Assembly (NCBI GenBank): GCA_950096615.1
Contig: CATNCP010000004.1
Coordinates: 25,678-89,677, forward strand
Reading direction: 5' to 3'
Source: an uncultured Kangiella sp.
GTDB taxonomy: Bacteria; Pseudomonadota; Gammaproteobacteria; Enterobacterales; Kangiellaceae
DNA length: 64,000 nucleotides
The first letter of the stretch is position 1. Every line of letters begins with the position of its first letter. Made by a program: the position numbers and the translations under genes. A model generated the notes under the pieces. The model did no database searches, had not been told where the DNA came from, and saw only the letters and a list, made by a program, of their open reading frames with translations. Shown in pieces: positions 55,125 through 64,000 of the stretch.

Positions 55125-55723
55125 TGCTTGATGACCTCCTCGCCGACATCGCCCGACTTTTCAGGGTGGAACTGAAATGCCCACACATTACCTTGGTTGA
55201 TCGCTGCGACAAACTGCTCGCCATAAGTTACTGTAGCGGCGGTTACTGACGATTGTTTAACACCATAACTATTGACGAAATAAACAATTTTTTCACTTAA
55301 ACCACCTACAGCTGAACTTAGTTTTGACCAACCAACCATCGGTTGTTTTGGGCTATTCAATCGCTCTACATTACCCTCAAAAACTCCTAAGCCTTGGACT
55401 CCGGCATCTTCTTCAGACTGATTAAACAAAACCTGTAGCCCAACACAAATTCCTAGAAAAGGCTTATCCGACTTGATCCAATCAACGACTATGTTATCTA
55501 AACCTGTAGCCACTAGCTGCTTCATCACCTGTCCAAAACGCCCTTGCCCTGGCACTACTAAAGCATCAATCTGATTCGTGACCATGTCTTGCGGATTATT
55601 AATCTGTACCGTTGAATACCCAATACGATTTAAGCAAGCATAGAGACTGAACAAGTTCCCCGCCTTGGTATTAATAACACCTACCGTCAAGTTTCTCTTG
55701 GTAAGGTCTGCAACAGAACTCAT
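55109..55723 (-). CDS. hisH: imidazole glycerol phosphate synthase glutaminase HisH
   Basis: A 204-aa class I amidotransferase. Nucleophile Cys in LGICVGLQVLF (about 95), and the His-x-Glu pair in FQFHPEKSG (about 188). It supplies ammonia to HisF. It overlaps hisB by 4 nt and hisF by 16 nt. Confidence 0.96.
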   Translation of the reverse strand: MSSVADLTKRNLTVGVINTKAGNLFSLYACLNRIGYSTVQINNPQDMVTNQIDALVVPGQGRFGQVMKQLVATGLDNIVVDWIKSDKPFLGICVGLQVLFNQSEEDAGVQGLGVFEGNVERLNSPKQPMVGWSKLSSAVGGLSEKIVYFVNSYGVKQSSVTAATVTYGEQFVAAINQGNVWAFQFHPEKSGDVGEEVIKQCLSN

Positions 55724-56316
55724 AGCATGCCCTTTGTACTGTTATCGCGCTCACTAACCTGCAAGGCTTCACGCAAGGCGAAAGCCAAGCCTTTAAAGCT
55801 TGCCTCAATCAAGTGGTGGTTGTTATCAAAGTACTCAGTTTTAATGTGCAAAGTAATAGCGCTGTTAATAGCGAATGTGTAAAAGAAATGCTTCCACATT
55901 TCAGTACCAATTCCGCCTAGGCTTTCACGCGAGAATGGCAAATCAGTAATTGAGTAAGCACGTCCACATACGTCTACAGCTACCATTAGCAAGCTCGCAT
56001 CCATCGGCAATAAACGCTGGCCATAACGCACAATCTTGCCTTGTTGACGCCACGCTTGATTGAACGCTTGGCCCAAACAAATCGCCACATCTTCAATTAA
56101 GTGGTGATCATCAACCTCTAAATCACCTGTCGACTTAAGGCTTAAATCCCAGCCAGCGTGCGTCGCTAACTGATTTAGCATGTGATCAAAGAACGGTAGG
56201 CCTGTATCAATTGCGACCTGCTGTTGGCCGTTGATATCCAATGCTAATTCAATCGTCGTTTCTTTGGTCTCACGACTTAAAGTAATAGCTTCACGGTTTA
56301 TAATCTTCTCGCTCAT
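55720..56316 (-). CDS. hisB: imidazoleglycerol-phosphate dehydratase HisB (dehydratase only)
   Basis: A 198-aa metal-dependent dehydratase. Double HHLIED (about 72) and NHHLIEASFKGLA motifs, GLPFFDHMLNQLA. It lacks the N-terminal phosphatase domain of the bifunctional E. coli HisB (355 aa). The missing histidinol-phosphate phosphatase activity may come from the HAD domain fused to HisC next door. It overlaps that gene and hisH by 4 nt each. Confidence 0.96.
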   Translation of the reverse strand: MSEKIINREAITLSRETKETTIELALDINGQQQVAIDTGLPFFDHMLNQLATHAGWDLSLKSTGDLEVDDHHLIEDVAICLGQAFNQAWRQQGKIVRYGQRLLPMDASLLMVAVDVCGRAYSITDLPFSRESLGGIGTEMWKHFFYTFAINSAITLHIKTEYFDNNHHLIEASFKGLAFALREALQVSERDNSTKGML

Positions 56317-58019
56317 AACAAAACCTCCAATTCATTCACAGACGTCAGCACCAAGTCTGCACCAAACTCATACAAACTCTCGCTACCTATTCCGATAGCT
56401 AAGGCATTAGCACCATTAGCAGCTGCCATATCATCAGGAGTATCCCCCAGCATCCAGCAAGCTTCTTTGCCGTAATACTGTTTTGCTTTCAACACCCCTT
56501 CTGGATTAGGTTTTGATACTTGAACATCATCATCACTGATAACCAATGTATTTCTTGCTCCAACGAACTGCGCCCCCTCAATCGCCTCATCTTTCGGACG
56601 GCCGGTCACAATCGCTGTTTTTAAGCGCCTAGAGCTTGTGATAAATATCTTTTGTAATAAATCCTGACCCAAGATCACGGTTTCTAAGGTCTTAAATCCT
56701 TGCGAGCCGGATGTTCCCTGATAAAACTCTTGAAACGTGTCGGTCACCTGCTCCAATTTAGACTCGACTCCAAGCTGTTTTATCAAAGCTTGAGTTAATA
56801 CCCAGTCATTGTTAAATCCACCTTGGCCTCTTAAAACCTCAATGTCAGATTGTGTAATGTCTTTGCCCGAAAAGCTTTTTACCGTTGCCTTAATCGCAGC
56901 GTCATAGCTTTTACTGGTATCAATTAAAACACCATCCATATCAAAGCACAGAAGCTCAGGATTTACAGCCCATTGCAGCGCGCTCAACAAAGGCTTGATA
57001 TAAAAAGGAATCGTGATTCTAATTGCCTCAATATCGTCCCTTGTCGCACTTAAACCAGAGAGCGTGGTTTTAATAATAATATTTCTTTTCTGGCAAGCTG
57101 CTTTGATCAATCTCAGCTTCTCACTGCTTCCCTGTACAAAGACAAAGTTCGCACTGCTATCGACCAAGCTCAAACCAGCAGTTACTAAGACTTCAGCCAC
57201 TTGCTCACGATTCTGAGCAATAGCTTTAGCATAATTGCTCACTTCGAGTTTAGCGCTGTCACTAAAAGCTTTTTTAGCACATTCAATGGTCGGTGAAGGT
57301 AAATTGAACGGCATGGCTAGCTTCTTGAACTCTGACACTATTGATGCTTGCCCCATTAAATAACCACAGCGAATACCTGCCAAACCAAATGCCTTCGATA
57401 AGGTTCTTAGCACCACTAAATTATCAAATTGTTGAATCAAATCGAGAGTGTCATCAGTTTGATTACGAGCAAATTCGATATAAGCTTCATCAAGAAAAAC
57501 CATGGCCCCTTTTGAACGCGCCAACTCACATGCTGTGACCAGTTCGTCGTAAGGAATCAACTCGCCTGTTGGGTTATTGGGGCTGGTTAGAATCAGTATA
57601 GAATTATTTTCTAAACACTGTTGAGCGCTGGACAGATCAATGCGCATGTCATCTAACGGCTCAATCAAATCAATCGAGCTGCCCCAGACATCTTTCCCAA
57701 CCAAGTATTGGCTGAATGCTGGTAGTGGCAAAATCAGCTTACGCTTTTGCAAACAGGCAAGTTTGAACAATAACTCAATAGATTCATCACCACCGTTGGT
57801 CAGCAATAACTGATTTTCGTCAATTCCATAAAACTGGCTAGCGGTCGCCTGCAAGCCTGACTTATCTGGATACTTCCATAAGCATTCTGTGGATATAACA
57901 GCATCACTTAACCACAGTGGTCGGCTATCGGAACGCTCATTAAAGTCTAGCTTTAATGGCTTAGCGGAGCTTCCGCCCGCAGCATCAAGATTTAAGGAGT
58001 TTTGATACAAAGGTTTCAT
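56313..58019 (-). CDS. hisC: HisC fused to a HAD phosphatase domain
   Basis: A 568-aa fusion. About 1-350 form a histidinol-phosphate aminotransferase (NNPTGE, PLP Lys in RTLSKAFGLAGIR, IRITIPF). About 352-568 form a HAD-IA phosphatase: motif I CFDMDGVLIDTS, motif II VTGRPKDEA, Lys in VSKPNP, motif IV LGDTPDDMAAA. In the pathway HisC makes L-histidinol phosphate, which the phosphatase dephosphorylates; here the two consecutive steps appear joined in one chain. The order of gene function and loss of the HisB phosphatase domain support this. The specificity is inferred. Confidence 0.9.
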   Translation of the reverse strand: MKPLYQNSLNLDAAGGSSAKPLKLDFNERSDSRPLWLSDAVISTECLWKYPDKSGLQATASQFYGIDENQLLLTNGGDESIELLFKLACLQKRKLILPLPAFSQYLVGKDVWGSSIDLIEPLDDMRIDLSSAQQCLENNSILILTSPNNPTGELIPYDELVTACELARSKGAMVFLDEAYIEFARNQTDDTLDLIQQFDNLVVLRTLSKAFGLAGIRCGYLMGQASIVSEFKKLAMPFNLPSPTIECAKKAFSDSAKLEVSNYAKAIAQNREQVAEVLVTAGLSLVDSSANFVFVQGSSEKLRLIKAACQKRNIIIKTTLSGLSATRDDIEAIRITIPFYIKPLLSALQWAVNPELLCFDMDGVLIDTSKSYDAAIKATVKSFSGKDITQSDIEVLRGQGGFNNDWVLTQALIKQLGVESKLEQVTDTFQEFYQGTSGSQGFKTLETVILGQDLLQKIFITSSRRLKTAIVTGRPKDEAIEGAQFVGARNTLVISDDDVQVSKPNPEGVLKAKQYYGKEACWMLGDTPDDMAAANGANALAIGIGSESLYEFGADLVLTSVNELEVLL

Positions 58020-58864
58020 AGTGCTTTCCGAATAGGTGTTTCAAGAATATCTGTAGCGCCAGCACTAATCAGTTTAGGGAGTAAGTCTTTAATAAGCTTG
58101 CGCTCAATAGCTGCTTTAATCGCGAAACCATCTGCATTATAAAGTTCACTCACTGTTGGCGCGCGCATTGCTGGAAGTAAGTTAACCACACTATCAATAT
58201 TGTCTTTGCTGCAATTCATCTCTAGAAGAACTCGCTTTCGACCATTCATGACACCGCGCATCAACAATAATAGGTTTTCAATTTGTTCTTTCTTCGCAGG
58301 ATCCTTTAATACCTCTTTGTTAGCGACAAACTGGGTAGAACTTTCGATCACCGTATCCACAATTTTCAGGCGGTTCGCGCGAATGGTCGATCCGGTACTG
58401 GTGTTATCAATAATCATATCAGCATCTTCTGGCGGGAAGACCTCTGTCGCACCGTAAGCACGCAGTAGCTTAAACGGTACACCCAGCTTAGTTAGATAGT
58501 CGTTAGCGATCTTTTTATATTCTGAAGCAACGATGATCTTGCGCTGTTTAACGTCTTCCCAGTTCCACTCCTCCGGAATACAGGAAACCAGTTTTACAGG
58601 ATTGAAGCCCAAGTCTTCTAAGACTTCCACATCCGCTTCTTGCTCCAAAATCCAATCCATACCTGCAAAACCAATGTCGTGTTGCCCTAAAGCCACCATT
58701 TCTGGAATATTCTGACTTTTCAGTAACTTAACCTCTATATCACAGCCGTAAAGTTTCGGTCGATAATTGCGGCTGTCGCCAATTAGCGTTAAACCCACTT
58801 CCGATAATAGTTCTGCCACCTTGTCGTAAAGCTTGCCCTTTGGGATTACCATTTTCAAAGTCAT
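58016..58864 (-). CDS. hisG: ATP phosphoribosyltransferase (long form)
   Basis: A 282-aa enzyme catalysing the first, feedback-inhibited step of histidine synthesis. VIPKGKLYDKVAELL, the PRPP-binding DMIIDNTSTGSTIRAN (about 147-162) and a C-terminal ACT-like regulatory domain (about 200-282). The long form does not need HisZ. The ATG at 58864 is set by AGGAG 7 nt upstream; an upstream in-frame start at 58885 lacks one. It overlaps the HisC-HAD gene by 4 nt. It is preceded by two leader peptides and attenuators. Confidence 0.95.
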   Translation of the reverse strand: MTLKMVIPKGKLYDKVAELLSEVGLTLIGDSRNYRPKLYGCDIEVKLLKSQNIPEMVALGQHDIGFAGMDWILEQEADVEVLEDLGFNPVKLVSCIPEEWNWEDVKQRKIIVASEYKKIANDYLTKLGVPFKLLRAYGATEVFPPEDADMIIDNTSTGSTIRANRLKIVDTVIESSTQFVANKEVLKDPAKKEQIENLLLLMRGVMNGRKRVLLEMNCSKDNIDSVVNLLPAMRAPTVSELYNADGFAIKAAIERKLIKDLLPKLISAGATDILETPIRKAL

Positions 58865-58912
58865 TGTATTTCTCCTGAGTATCAATATTTAAATTTAAAA
58901 AGTCTAAAAACG

Positions 58913-58945
58913 AAAAAACCCGCTGTCCTTTCGGAGCAACGGGTT
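58913..58945 (-). terminator. his attenuator 2 (Rho-independent terminator)
   Basis: On the minus strand AAACCCG...CGGGTTT with an internal stem, followed by TTTTTT, lies 20 nt downstream of the second leader peptide and about 50 nt before hisG. It is the expected attenuator for the operon. Confidence 0.85.
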
Positions 58946-58964
58946 TGGAATTCTTTGTTGAGAG

Positions 58965-59045
58965 TTATTTAATCACATACCACTCATCCCACCGTCGCTC
59001 GCGCAGTGTATGATGGTGATGATGTAATTGACTGATAACTCTCAT
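58965..59045 (-). CDS. hisL: his operon leader peptide 2
   Basis: A 26-aa peptide: MRVISQLHHHHHTLRERR, then WDEWYVIK. Five consecutive His codons (CAT CAT CAC CAT CAT) lie at positions 8-12, as in the hisL attenuation peptide. It ends 20 nt before terminator 2. There is no clear Shine-Dalgarno sequence. A possible promoter (59057-59086) would make its own mRNA start about 4-5 nt before the ATG. Confidence 0.85.
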   Translation of the reverse strand: MRVISQLHHHHHTLRERRWDEWYVIK

Positions 59046-59056
59046 ATTTCTATATC

Positions 59057-59086
59057 TTGATAATGTGTTAAGTAAAATTATTTCAA
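59057..59086 (-). promoter_or_regulatory. possible promoter of leader peptide 2
   Basis: TTGAAA (59081-59086), an 18-nt spacer and TATCAA (59057-59062) on the minus strand, 11 nt before the ATG of leader 2. It could start the transcript about 4 nt before the ATG. Weaker than the first promoter. Confidence 0.4.
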
Positions 59087-59100
59087 TAAACCGTTAACGC

Positions 59101-59131
59101 AAAAAAAAGCCCCGCTCAATGGCGGGGCTTT
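59101..59131 (-). terminator. his attenuator 1 (Rho-independent terminator)
   Basis: AAAGCCCCGC-N-GCGGGGCTTT followed by five more T on the minus strand, 26 nt beyond the stop of leader peptide 1. A strong intrinsic terminator that would end transcription before leader 2 unless antitermination occurs. Confidence 0.9.
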
Positions 59132-59157
59132 GGAATTCTTTAATGTAAACTAGATTA

Positions 59158-59232
59158 TTAAAGACAACAGCTCACCGCCAACACGTTTGTGTGATGGTGA
59201 TGATGGTGCGATGTGTTCAATAATGTTTTCAT
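59158..59232 (-). CDS. hisL: his operon leader peptide 1
   Basis: A 24-aa peptide: MKTLLNTSHHHHHHTNVLAV, then SCCL. Six consecutive His codons at positions 9-14. It ends 26 nt before terminator 1. It has no Shine-Dalgarno sequence and the promoter's -10 box ends 7 nt before the ATG, so the mRNA is probably leaderless. It is the first of two tandem leader modules. Confidence 0.88.
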   Translation of the reverse strand: MKTLLNTSHHHHHHTNVLAVSCCL

Positions 59233-59239
59233 ATGAGGC

Positions 59240-59268
59240 ATTAAAGCTTTATTTGCTCTGACTGTCAA
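59240..59268 (-). promoter_or_regulatory. his operon promoter
   Basis: A near-consensus sigma70 promoter on the minus strand: TTGACA (59263-59268), 17-nt spacer, TTTAAT (59240-59245). Seven nucleotides then separate it from the ATG of leader peptide 1, so transcription probably starts at or next to the start codon. Confidence 0.85.
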
Positions 59269-59289
59269 CTGTGCTTTATGACAATTTGG

Positions 59290-59997
59290 TTATATACCAT
59301 GATTCAGCCAAATAGATGCTAAGAGCAAATCTTCGGACTCAGTAATTTTAAGGTTTTTCCTTGAACCTATAACTAACGCTGGATGATGGCCTGAAAGCTC
59401 CATTGCTGAGGCTTCGTCTGTAACTGTATCACCCTGCTCCAACGCTCTTAATATCGAATGACGCAAGGTCTGTAATGGAAAAAACTGTGGCGTCTGGGCC
59501 AACCAGACACTATCTCTATCTATGGTTTTGTCGATAGATTGACGAGCGTTAGCGATTTTAACAGTATCTATCGCTCCAATCGCCAATATAGCACCATCCG
59601 GTGAAGACTCTTTATTTTGAATCAAGTCATCAATATGCTTAGCGCTAAGACAGGGTCGAGCAGCATCATGAACCATCACCCAGTCATGAGCTGTATCTTC
59701 AGTATTAGCAATCATATCTAGCCCTGACAAAACCGAATCTACGCGGTTCTGACCACCTTCTACTGTAATAACTCTGGGGTTGTCTTTATAGGGTAATTCA
59801 GACCAGTACTCATCCTTCGGGTTAAGCGCCACCACCACCTTATGGACTTGGGAATGCTCTAGAAACCGGTCTATCGCATATTCAAGAACGGTTTTATCTT
59901 CAATTTTTAGGTATTGCTTCGGGATATCCGAATTCATGCGAGAGCCAATTCCGGCAGCCGGAATAACGGCCCAAATGCGATCAGAAGTCATGACCAT
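59290..59997 (-). CDS. ispD: 2-C-methyl-D-erythritol 4-phosphate cytidylyltransferase
   Basis: A 235-aa MEP-pathway enzyme. CTP-binding motif VIPAAGIGSRMNSDIPKQYL (about 11-30), VHDAARPCLS (about 107) and TDEASAMEL. It starts 7 nt after ftsB; ATG codons at 59997 and 59991 are both possible. The usual downstream partner ispF is 7.4 kb away beyond the his operon. Confidence 0.95.
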   Translation of the reverse strand: MVMTSDRIWAVIPAAGIGSRMNSDIPKQYLKIEDKTVLEYAIDRFLEHSQVHKVVVALNPKDEYWSELPYKDNPRVITVEGGQNRVDSVLSGLDMIANTEDTAHDWVMVHDAARPCLSAKHIDDLIQNKESSPDGAILAIGAIDTVKIANARQSIDKTIDRDSVWLAQTPQFFPLQTLRHSILRALEQGDTVTDEASAMELSGHHPALVIGSRKNLKITESEDLLLASIWLNHGI

Positions 59998-60004
59998 AAT
60001 TCAA

Positions 60005-60280
60005 TTAGTGACTATCCAAAATTCGGATAAAAACCTCACCCTCTTTTATCATTCCTAATTGATAACGAGCGCGCTCTTCAATGGCATCCTTACCATCACG
60101 TAAATCAGTAATTTCAGCGACTATCTTCTGATTCCTGATTTCCAGCTCTTTATTTTCTTGACGAATTTGTTCAGAACGTTCGCGCTGATGCTTAATTTCA
60201 CGAAAAGCAGACTCCCCGAACCAAATTCGGTATTGAAGCGTCGCAAAAATCACGACCAATATTAGAGCCACCCATTTCAT
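60005..60280 (-). CDS. ftsB: cell division protein FtsB
   Basis: A 91-aa bitopic inner-membrane protein with one N-terminal TM helix (about 3-19) and a periplasmic coiled coil (about 25-65, IKHQRERSEQIRQENKELE). It is a component of the FtsQLB divisome complex. The position between eno and ispD is conserved. Confidence 0.95.
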   Translation of the reverse strand: MKWVALILVVIFATLQYRIWFGESAFREIKHQRERSEQIRQENKELEIRNQKIVAEITDLRDGKDAIEERARYQLGMIKEGEVFIRILDSH

Positions 60281-60377
60281 AAAATAAACAATACCTGAAA
60301 AAACAGTTTAAATACAATAACGTTATTAATGTAGCCCGTCGCTACAAAAGCTAAAAAGCAGTCCTAGACAACTCAAA

Positions 60378-60441
60378 GCCAGTGAAACTGCGAATACCCT
60401 AACGATAAATATCGTATTGATATATAAGCACTTTCACTGGC
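60378..60441. repeat. long-loop inverted repeat between eno and ftsB
   Basis: GCCAGTGAAA (60378-60387) and its exact complement TTTCACTGGC (60432-60441) enclose a 44-nt loop that contains a smaller CGATAAATATCG hairpin. The 189-nt eno-ftsB gap otherwise holds only GTAGC-N5-GCTAC (60331-60345). No U-run; possible mRNA structure after eno. Confidence 0.4.
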
Positions 60442-60469
60442 CATTTAATGCTAATTTAGCGCAGTAAGA

Positions 60470-61783
<1,314 letters not shown>

Positions 61784-61832
61784 TCAAATACAATAAAATT
61801 CAAATACAATAAAAACTAAAAATTTAGAACAG

Positions 61833-62693
61833 TTACAGTAAATCACCGCTACCGAAATCAGTGATAGAATCTTCTGCAAAACCTGCTTTCTTAACAATAG
61901 TGTCCAACTCTTTCATGACCTTTAAGGTTTCTTCGATTCGGTACATCGGGAAAGAGTTTGGCCCATCACACTTGGCGACGCTTGGATCTGGGTGACTTTC
62001 CATAAAGACACCAGACACACCAGCCGCGATGGCCGCGCGAGCCAATACTGGAATAACTTCGCGCAAACCACCCGATGACTCACCCTGCCCGCCAGGAAGC
62101 TGCGCTGAGTGGGTTGCGTCATAAACAACTGGGCAGCCAGTATCACGCATGATGGACAGTGAACGCATATCAGACACTAAGTTGTTGTAACCGAAAGAAG
62201 CGCCACGCTCACAAACCATGATATTGTCATTGCCTGTTTCACGAGCCTTGTCGACCACATTTTTCATGTCCCAAGGCGATAAAAACTGGCCTTTCTTGAT
62301 ATTAACGGGAATGCCTGGTTCACAAGCTTTACGAATAAAGTTGGTTTGGCGGCAAAGAAATGCTGGCGTTTGCATAACATCAACTACTGAAGCGACTTCG
62401 TTAAAAGGCGTATCTTCATGCACGTCTGTCAGCACAGGAACGCCAACTTGATCTTTTACCTTTTGTAAGATTTCTAAGCCCTTTTCTAAACCAGGGCCAC
62501 GAAAACTCTTACTCGACGAACGATTCGCTTTGTCGAAAGATGATTTATAAATAAACGGGATATCAAGACGCTCGGTCATTTCTTTCAAATAACCCGCTGT
62601 GTCTATCGCTAGTTGTTCACTTTCGATAACACAAGGGCCACAAATCAAGAAAAACGGTTGATCGATGCCTACTTCCCAATTCAATAACTTCAT
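61833..62693 (-). CDS. kdsA: 3-deoxy-8-phosphooctulonate synthase
   Basis: A 286-aa enzyme condensing phosphoenolpyruvate and arabinose 5-phosphate for LPS Kdo synthesis. [12 protein letters not shown] (about 16-27), [30 protein letters not shown] and [16 protein letters not shown]. It lies between pyrG and eno, the usual gammaproteobacterial order. Confidence 0.96.
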   Translation of the reverse strand: MKLLNWEVGIDQPFFLICGPCVIESEQLAIDTAGYLKEMTERLDIPFIYKSSFDKANRSSSKSFRGPGLEKGLEILQKVKDQVGVPVLTDVHEDTPFNEVASVVDVMQTPAFLCRQTNFIRKACEPGIPVNIKKGQFLSPWDMKNVVDKARETGNDNIMVCERGASFGYNNLVSDMRSLSIMRDTGCPVVYDATHSAQLPGGQGESSGGLREVIPVLARAAIAAGVSGVFMESHPDPSVAKCDGPNSFPMYRIEETLKVMKELDTIVKKAGFAEDSITDFGSGDLL

Positions 62694-62731
62694 ATTCCTG
62701 CCTTCGGCTTATGCCAATGTTGCACCGCAGC

Positions 62732-64000
62732 TTAAGCGTTGCTTTTTTCAGCGTGGTAATCTTTCGCTGCGGCAATGAATGCACTAAATAGTGGATGACC
62801 ATCACGTGGCGTAGAGCGGAATTCTGGGTGGAACTGACACGCTACAAACCAACGGTGATCTTTTAGCTCAATCATCTCTACTAATTTTTTCTCGCTTGAA
62901 GTACATGATACCACAAGGCCAGCTTCTTCAAGCTTTGGTAGTAAGTTATTGTTAACTTCATAACGGTGACGATGACGTTCATTAATCACATCACTTTGAT
63001 AAATATCGTGAGCTTTAGTTCCTGACTTTACATTGGCAGGCTGTGCACCAAGTCTCATGGTTCCGCCTAAGTCAGAATCGTCTGTGCGCTCTTCTGTAGA
63101 GCCATCTCGATTAATCCACTCAGTAATCAAACCAACCACTGGGTTTGGCGTAGAGCCATCAAATTCAGAACTGTTGGCATTCTCTAAGCCTGCTTTATGA
63201 CGAGCATACTCGATCACCGCCACCTGCATGCCTAAACAAATTCCTAAATATGGAATATCGTTTTCGCGCGCAAATTTAGCTGTTGCAATTTTGCCCTCAA
63301 CACCACGCTCGCCGAAGCCGCCTGGGATCAAAATAGCGTCCATATCTTTAAGCATGTCAGTGCCACGCTTTTCAACATCCTGCGAATCCACATAATGAAT
63401 ATTAACCTGCTGACGGTTATGTAAGCCAGCATGCTTTAACGCTTCTGTTAATGACTTATAGGCTTCTGTTAAATCCATGTACTTACCGACCATGGCAACA
63501 TTCACTTCGCCATTAGGGTTTGCTTCACGGTATAGAACTTCTTCCCACTCAGCCAAGTCAGCTTTTGGCGCATCAATCTTGAAACGCTCGCAAATAAGCT
63601 GATCAACGCCTTGGTTGAGTAAAATAGATGGAATTCGATAAATACTATCAACGTCTTGCAGCGAAACTACCGCGCGCTCTTTAACGTTAGTGAATAAAGC
63701 CACTTTCGCCTTTTCACTAGCAGGAATAGCCCGGTCAGAGCGACAGATCAACATGTCTGGCTGAATACCGATAGAACGTAATTCTTTTACGGAGTGCTGA
63801 GTAGGCTTAGTTTTCAACTCACCTGCAACCGCAATATAAGGCAGAAGCGTTAAGTGAACGAACATGGCGTTTTCCTTGCCAACTTCAAAACGCAACTGAC
63901 GAATCGCTTCCATAAACGGTAGTGACTCAATATCACCAACCGTACCGCCAACTTCGACCATGGCGACGTCAGCGCCTTTTGCGCCTTCTCTAACCTTATG
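62732..64000 (-). CDS. pyrG: CTP synthase (N-terminus beyond window)
   Basis: The C-terminal 422 residues of CTP synthase; the frame is open to the window edge, so the N-terminal synthetase part (about 120 residues) is missing. [15 protein letters not shown] lies just inside. The GATase nucleophile Cys is in [14 protein letters not shown], with QFHPEF supplying His-x-Glu. It makes CTP from UTP and glutamine. Confidence 0.97.
   Translation of the reverse strand, partial: HKVREGAKGADVAMVEVGGTVGDIESLPFMEAIRQLRFEVGKENAMFVHLTLLPYIAVAGELKTKPTQHSVKELRSIGIQPDMLICRSDRAIPASEKAKVALFTNVKERAVVSLQDVDSIYRIPSILLNQGVDQLICERFKIDAPKADLAEWEEVLYREANPNGEVNVAMVGKYMDLTEAYKSLTEALKHAGLHNRQQVNIHYVDSQDVEKRGTDMLKDMDAILIPGGFGERGVEGKIATAKFARENDIPYLGICLGMQVAVIEYARHKAGLENANSSEFDGSTPNPVVGLITEWINRDGSTEERTDDSDLGGTMRLGAQPANVKSGTKAHDIYQSDVINERHRHRYEVNNNLLPKLEEAGLVVSCTSSEKKLVEMIELKDHRWFVACQFHPEFRSTPRDGHPLFSAFIAAAKDYHAEKSNA

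Overview
The window is chromosomal DNA from a gammaproteobacterium. The gene neighbourhoods pyrG-kdsA-eno-ftsB-ispD...ispF-truD-surE-pcm-nlpD, gyrA-serC-hisC-cmk-rpsA-ihfB-lapA-lapB-pyrF, mtaD-ubiG-mupP...yciK and rluB-scpB-scpA-trpS are typical of that class. The moderate-to-low GC, the rhombosortase, the PdsR/PdsS-like two-component system and many TTG starts would fit a marine oceanospirillad such as Kangiella, but the genus is only a guess.

Layout. (1) 1-6934: the right part of an integrative element, more AT-rich than its surroundings. It carries a tandem palindromic repeat at the window edge, two unrecognised cargo genes, a DUF927 helicase-like ATPase, an AlpA-type regulator, an unknown 319-aa protein and a P4-type integrase. 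It ends at a 3' fragment of tRNA-Asn. (2) 7002-11996: accessory chromosome with a lipoprotein, a small HTH regulator with a palindromic operator, and two diverged copies of an unrecognised three-gene module. Each module encodes a 52-aa peptide, a polytopic membrane protein and a single-TM protein whose gene overlaps the previous one by 107 nt. The second copy is divergent from a rhombosortase gene. (3) 11986-26518: housekeeping genes (comEA-like, pyrF, lapBA, ihfB, rpsA, cmk, hisC2, serC, gyrA, mtaD, ubiG, mupP) with a diguanylate cyclase between hisC2 and serC. (4) 26508-32254: a signalling block (GAF-PAS-GGDEF-EAL protein, PdsS-like kinase, PdsR-like regulator) lying between mupP and yciK. 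(5) 32347-46407: yciK, ppx and ppk1 (convergent, with a Pho-box-like site before ppk1), rluB, a receiver protein, scpBA, trpS with a probable Fe-S motif, a MarR operon with a leaderless-type start, yciO, rnm, yciB, yciI, a BolA protein and a cytoplasmic-type amidase followed by a lipoprotein. (6) 47136-51841: nlpD, yqaA, pcm, surE, truD, ispF. (7) 51862-59268: a compact histidine operon placed between ispF and ispD. (8) 59290-64000: ispD, ftsB, eno, kdsA and the C-terminal part of pyrG.

The histidine operon is the clearest unusual system. Its leader carries two successive promoter/His-leader-peptide/terminator modules, with peptides containing five and six consecutive His codons. Both ATGs lie within about 0-5 nt of the predicted transcription start. 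The operon also encodes two fusions: HisC with a HAD phosphatase domain, and HisA with HisI and HisE. The other strong candidate for an undescribed system is the duplicated 52-aa peptide/membrane protein module at 8497-11145.

All functional calls come from reading motifs and remembered family features. No searches or structure predictions were run.
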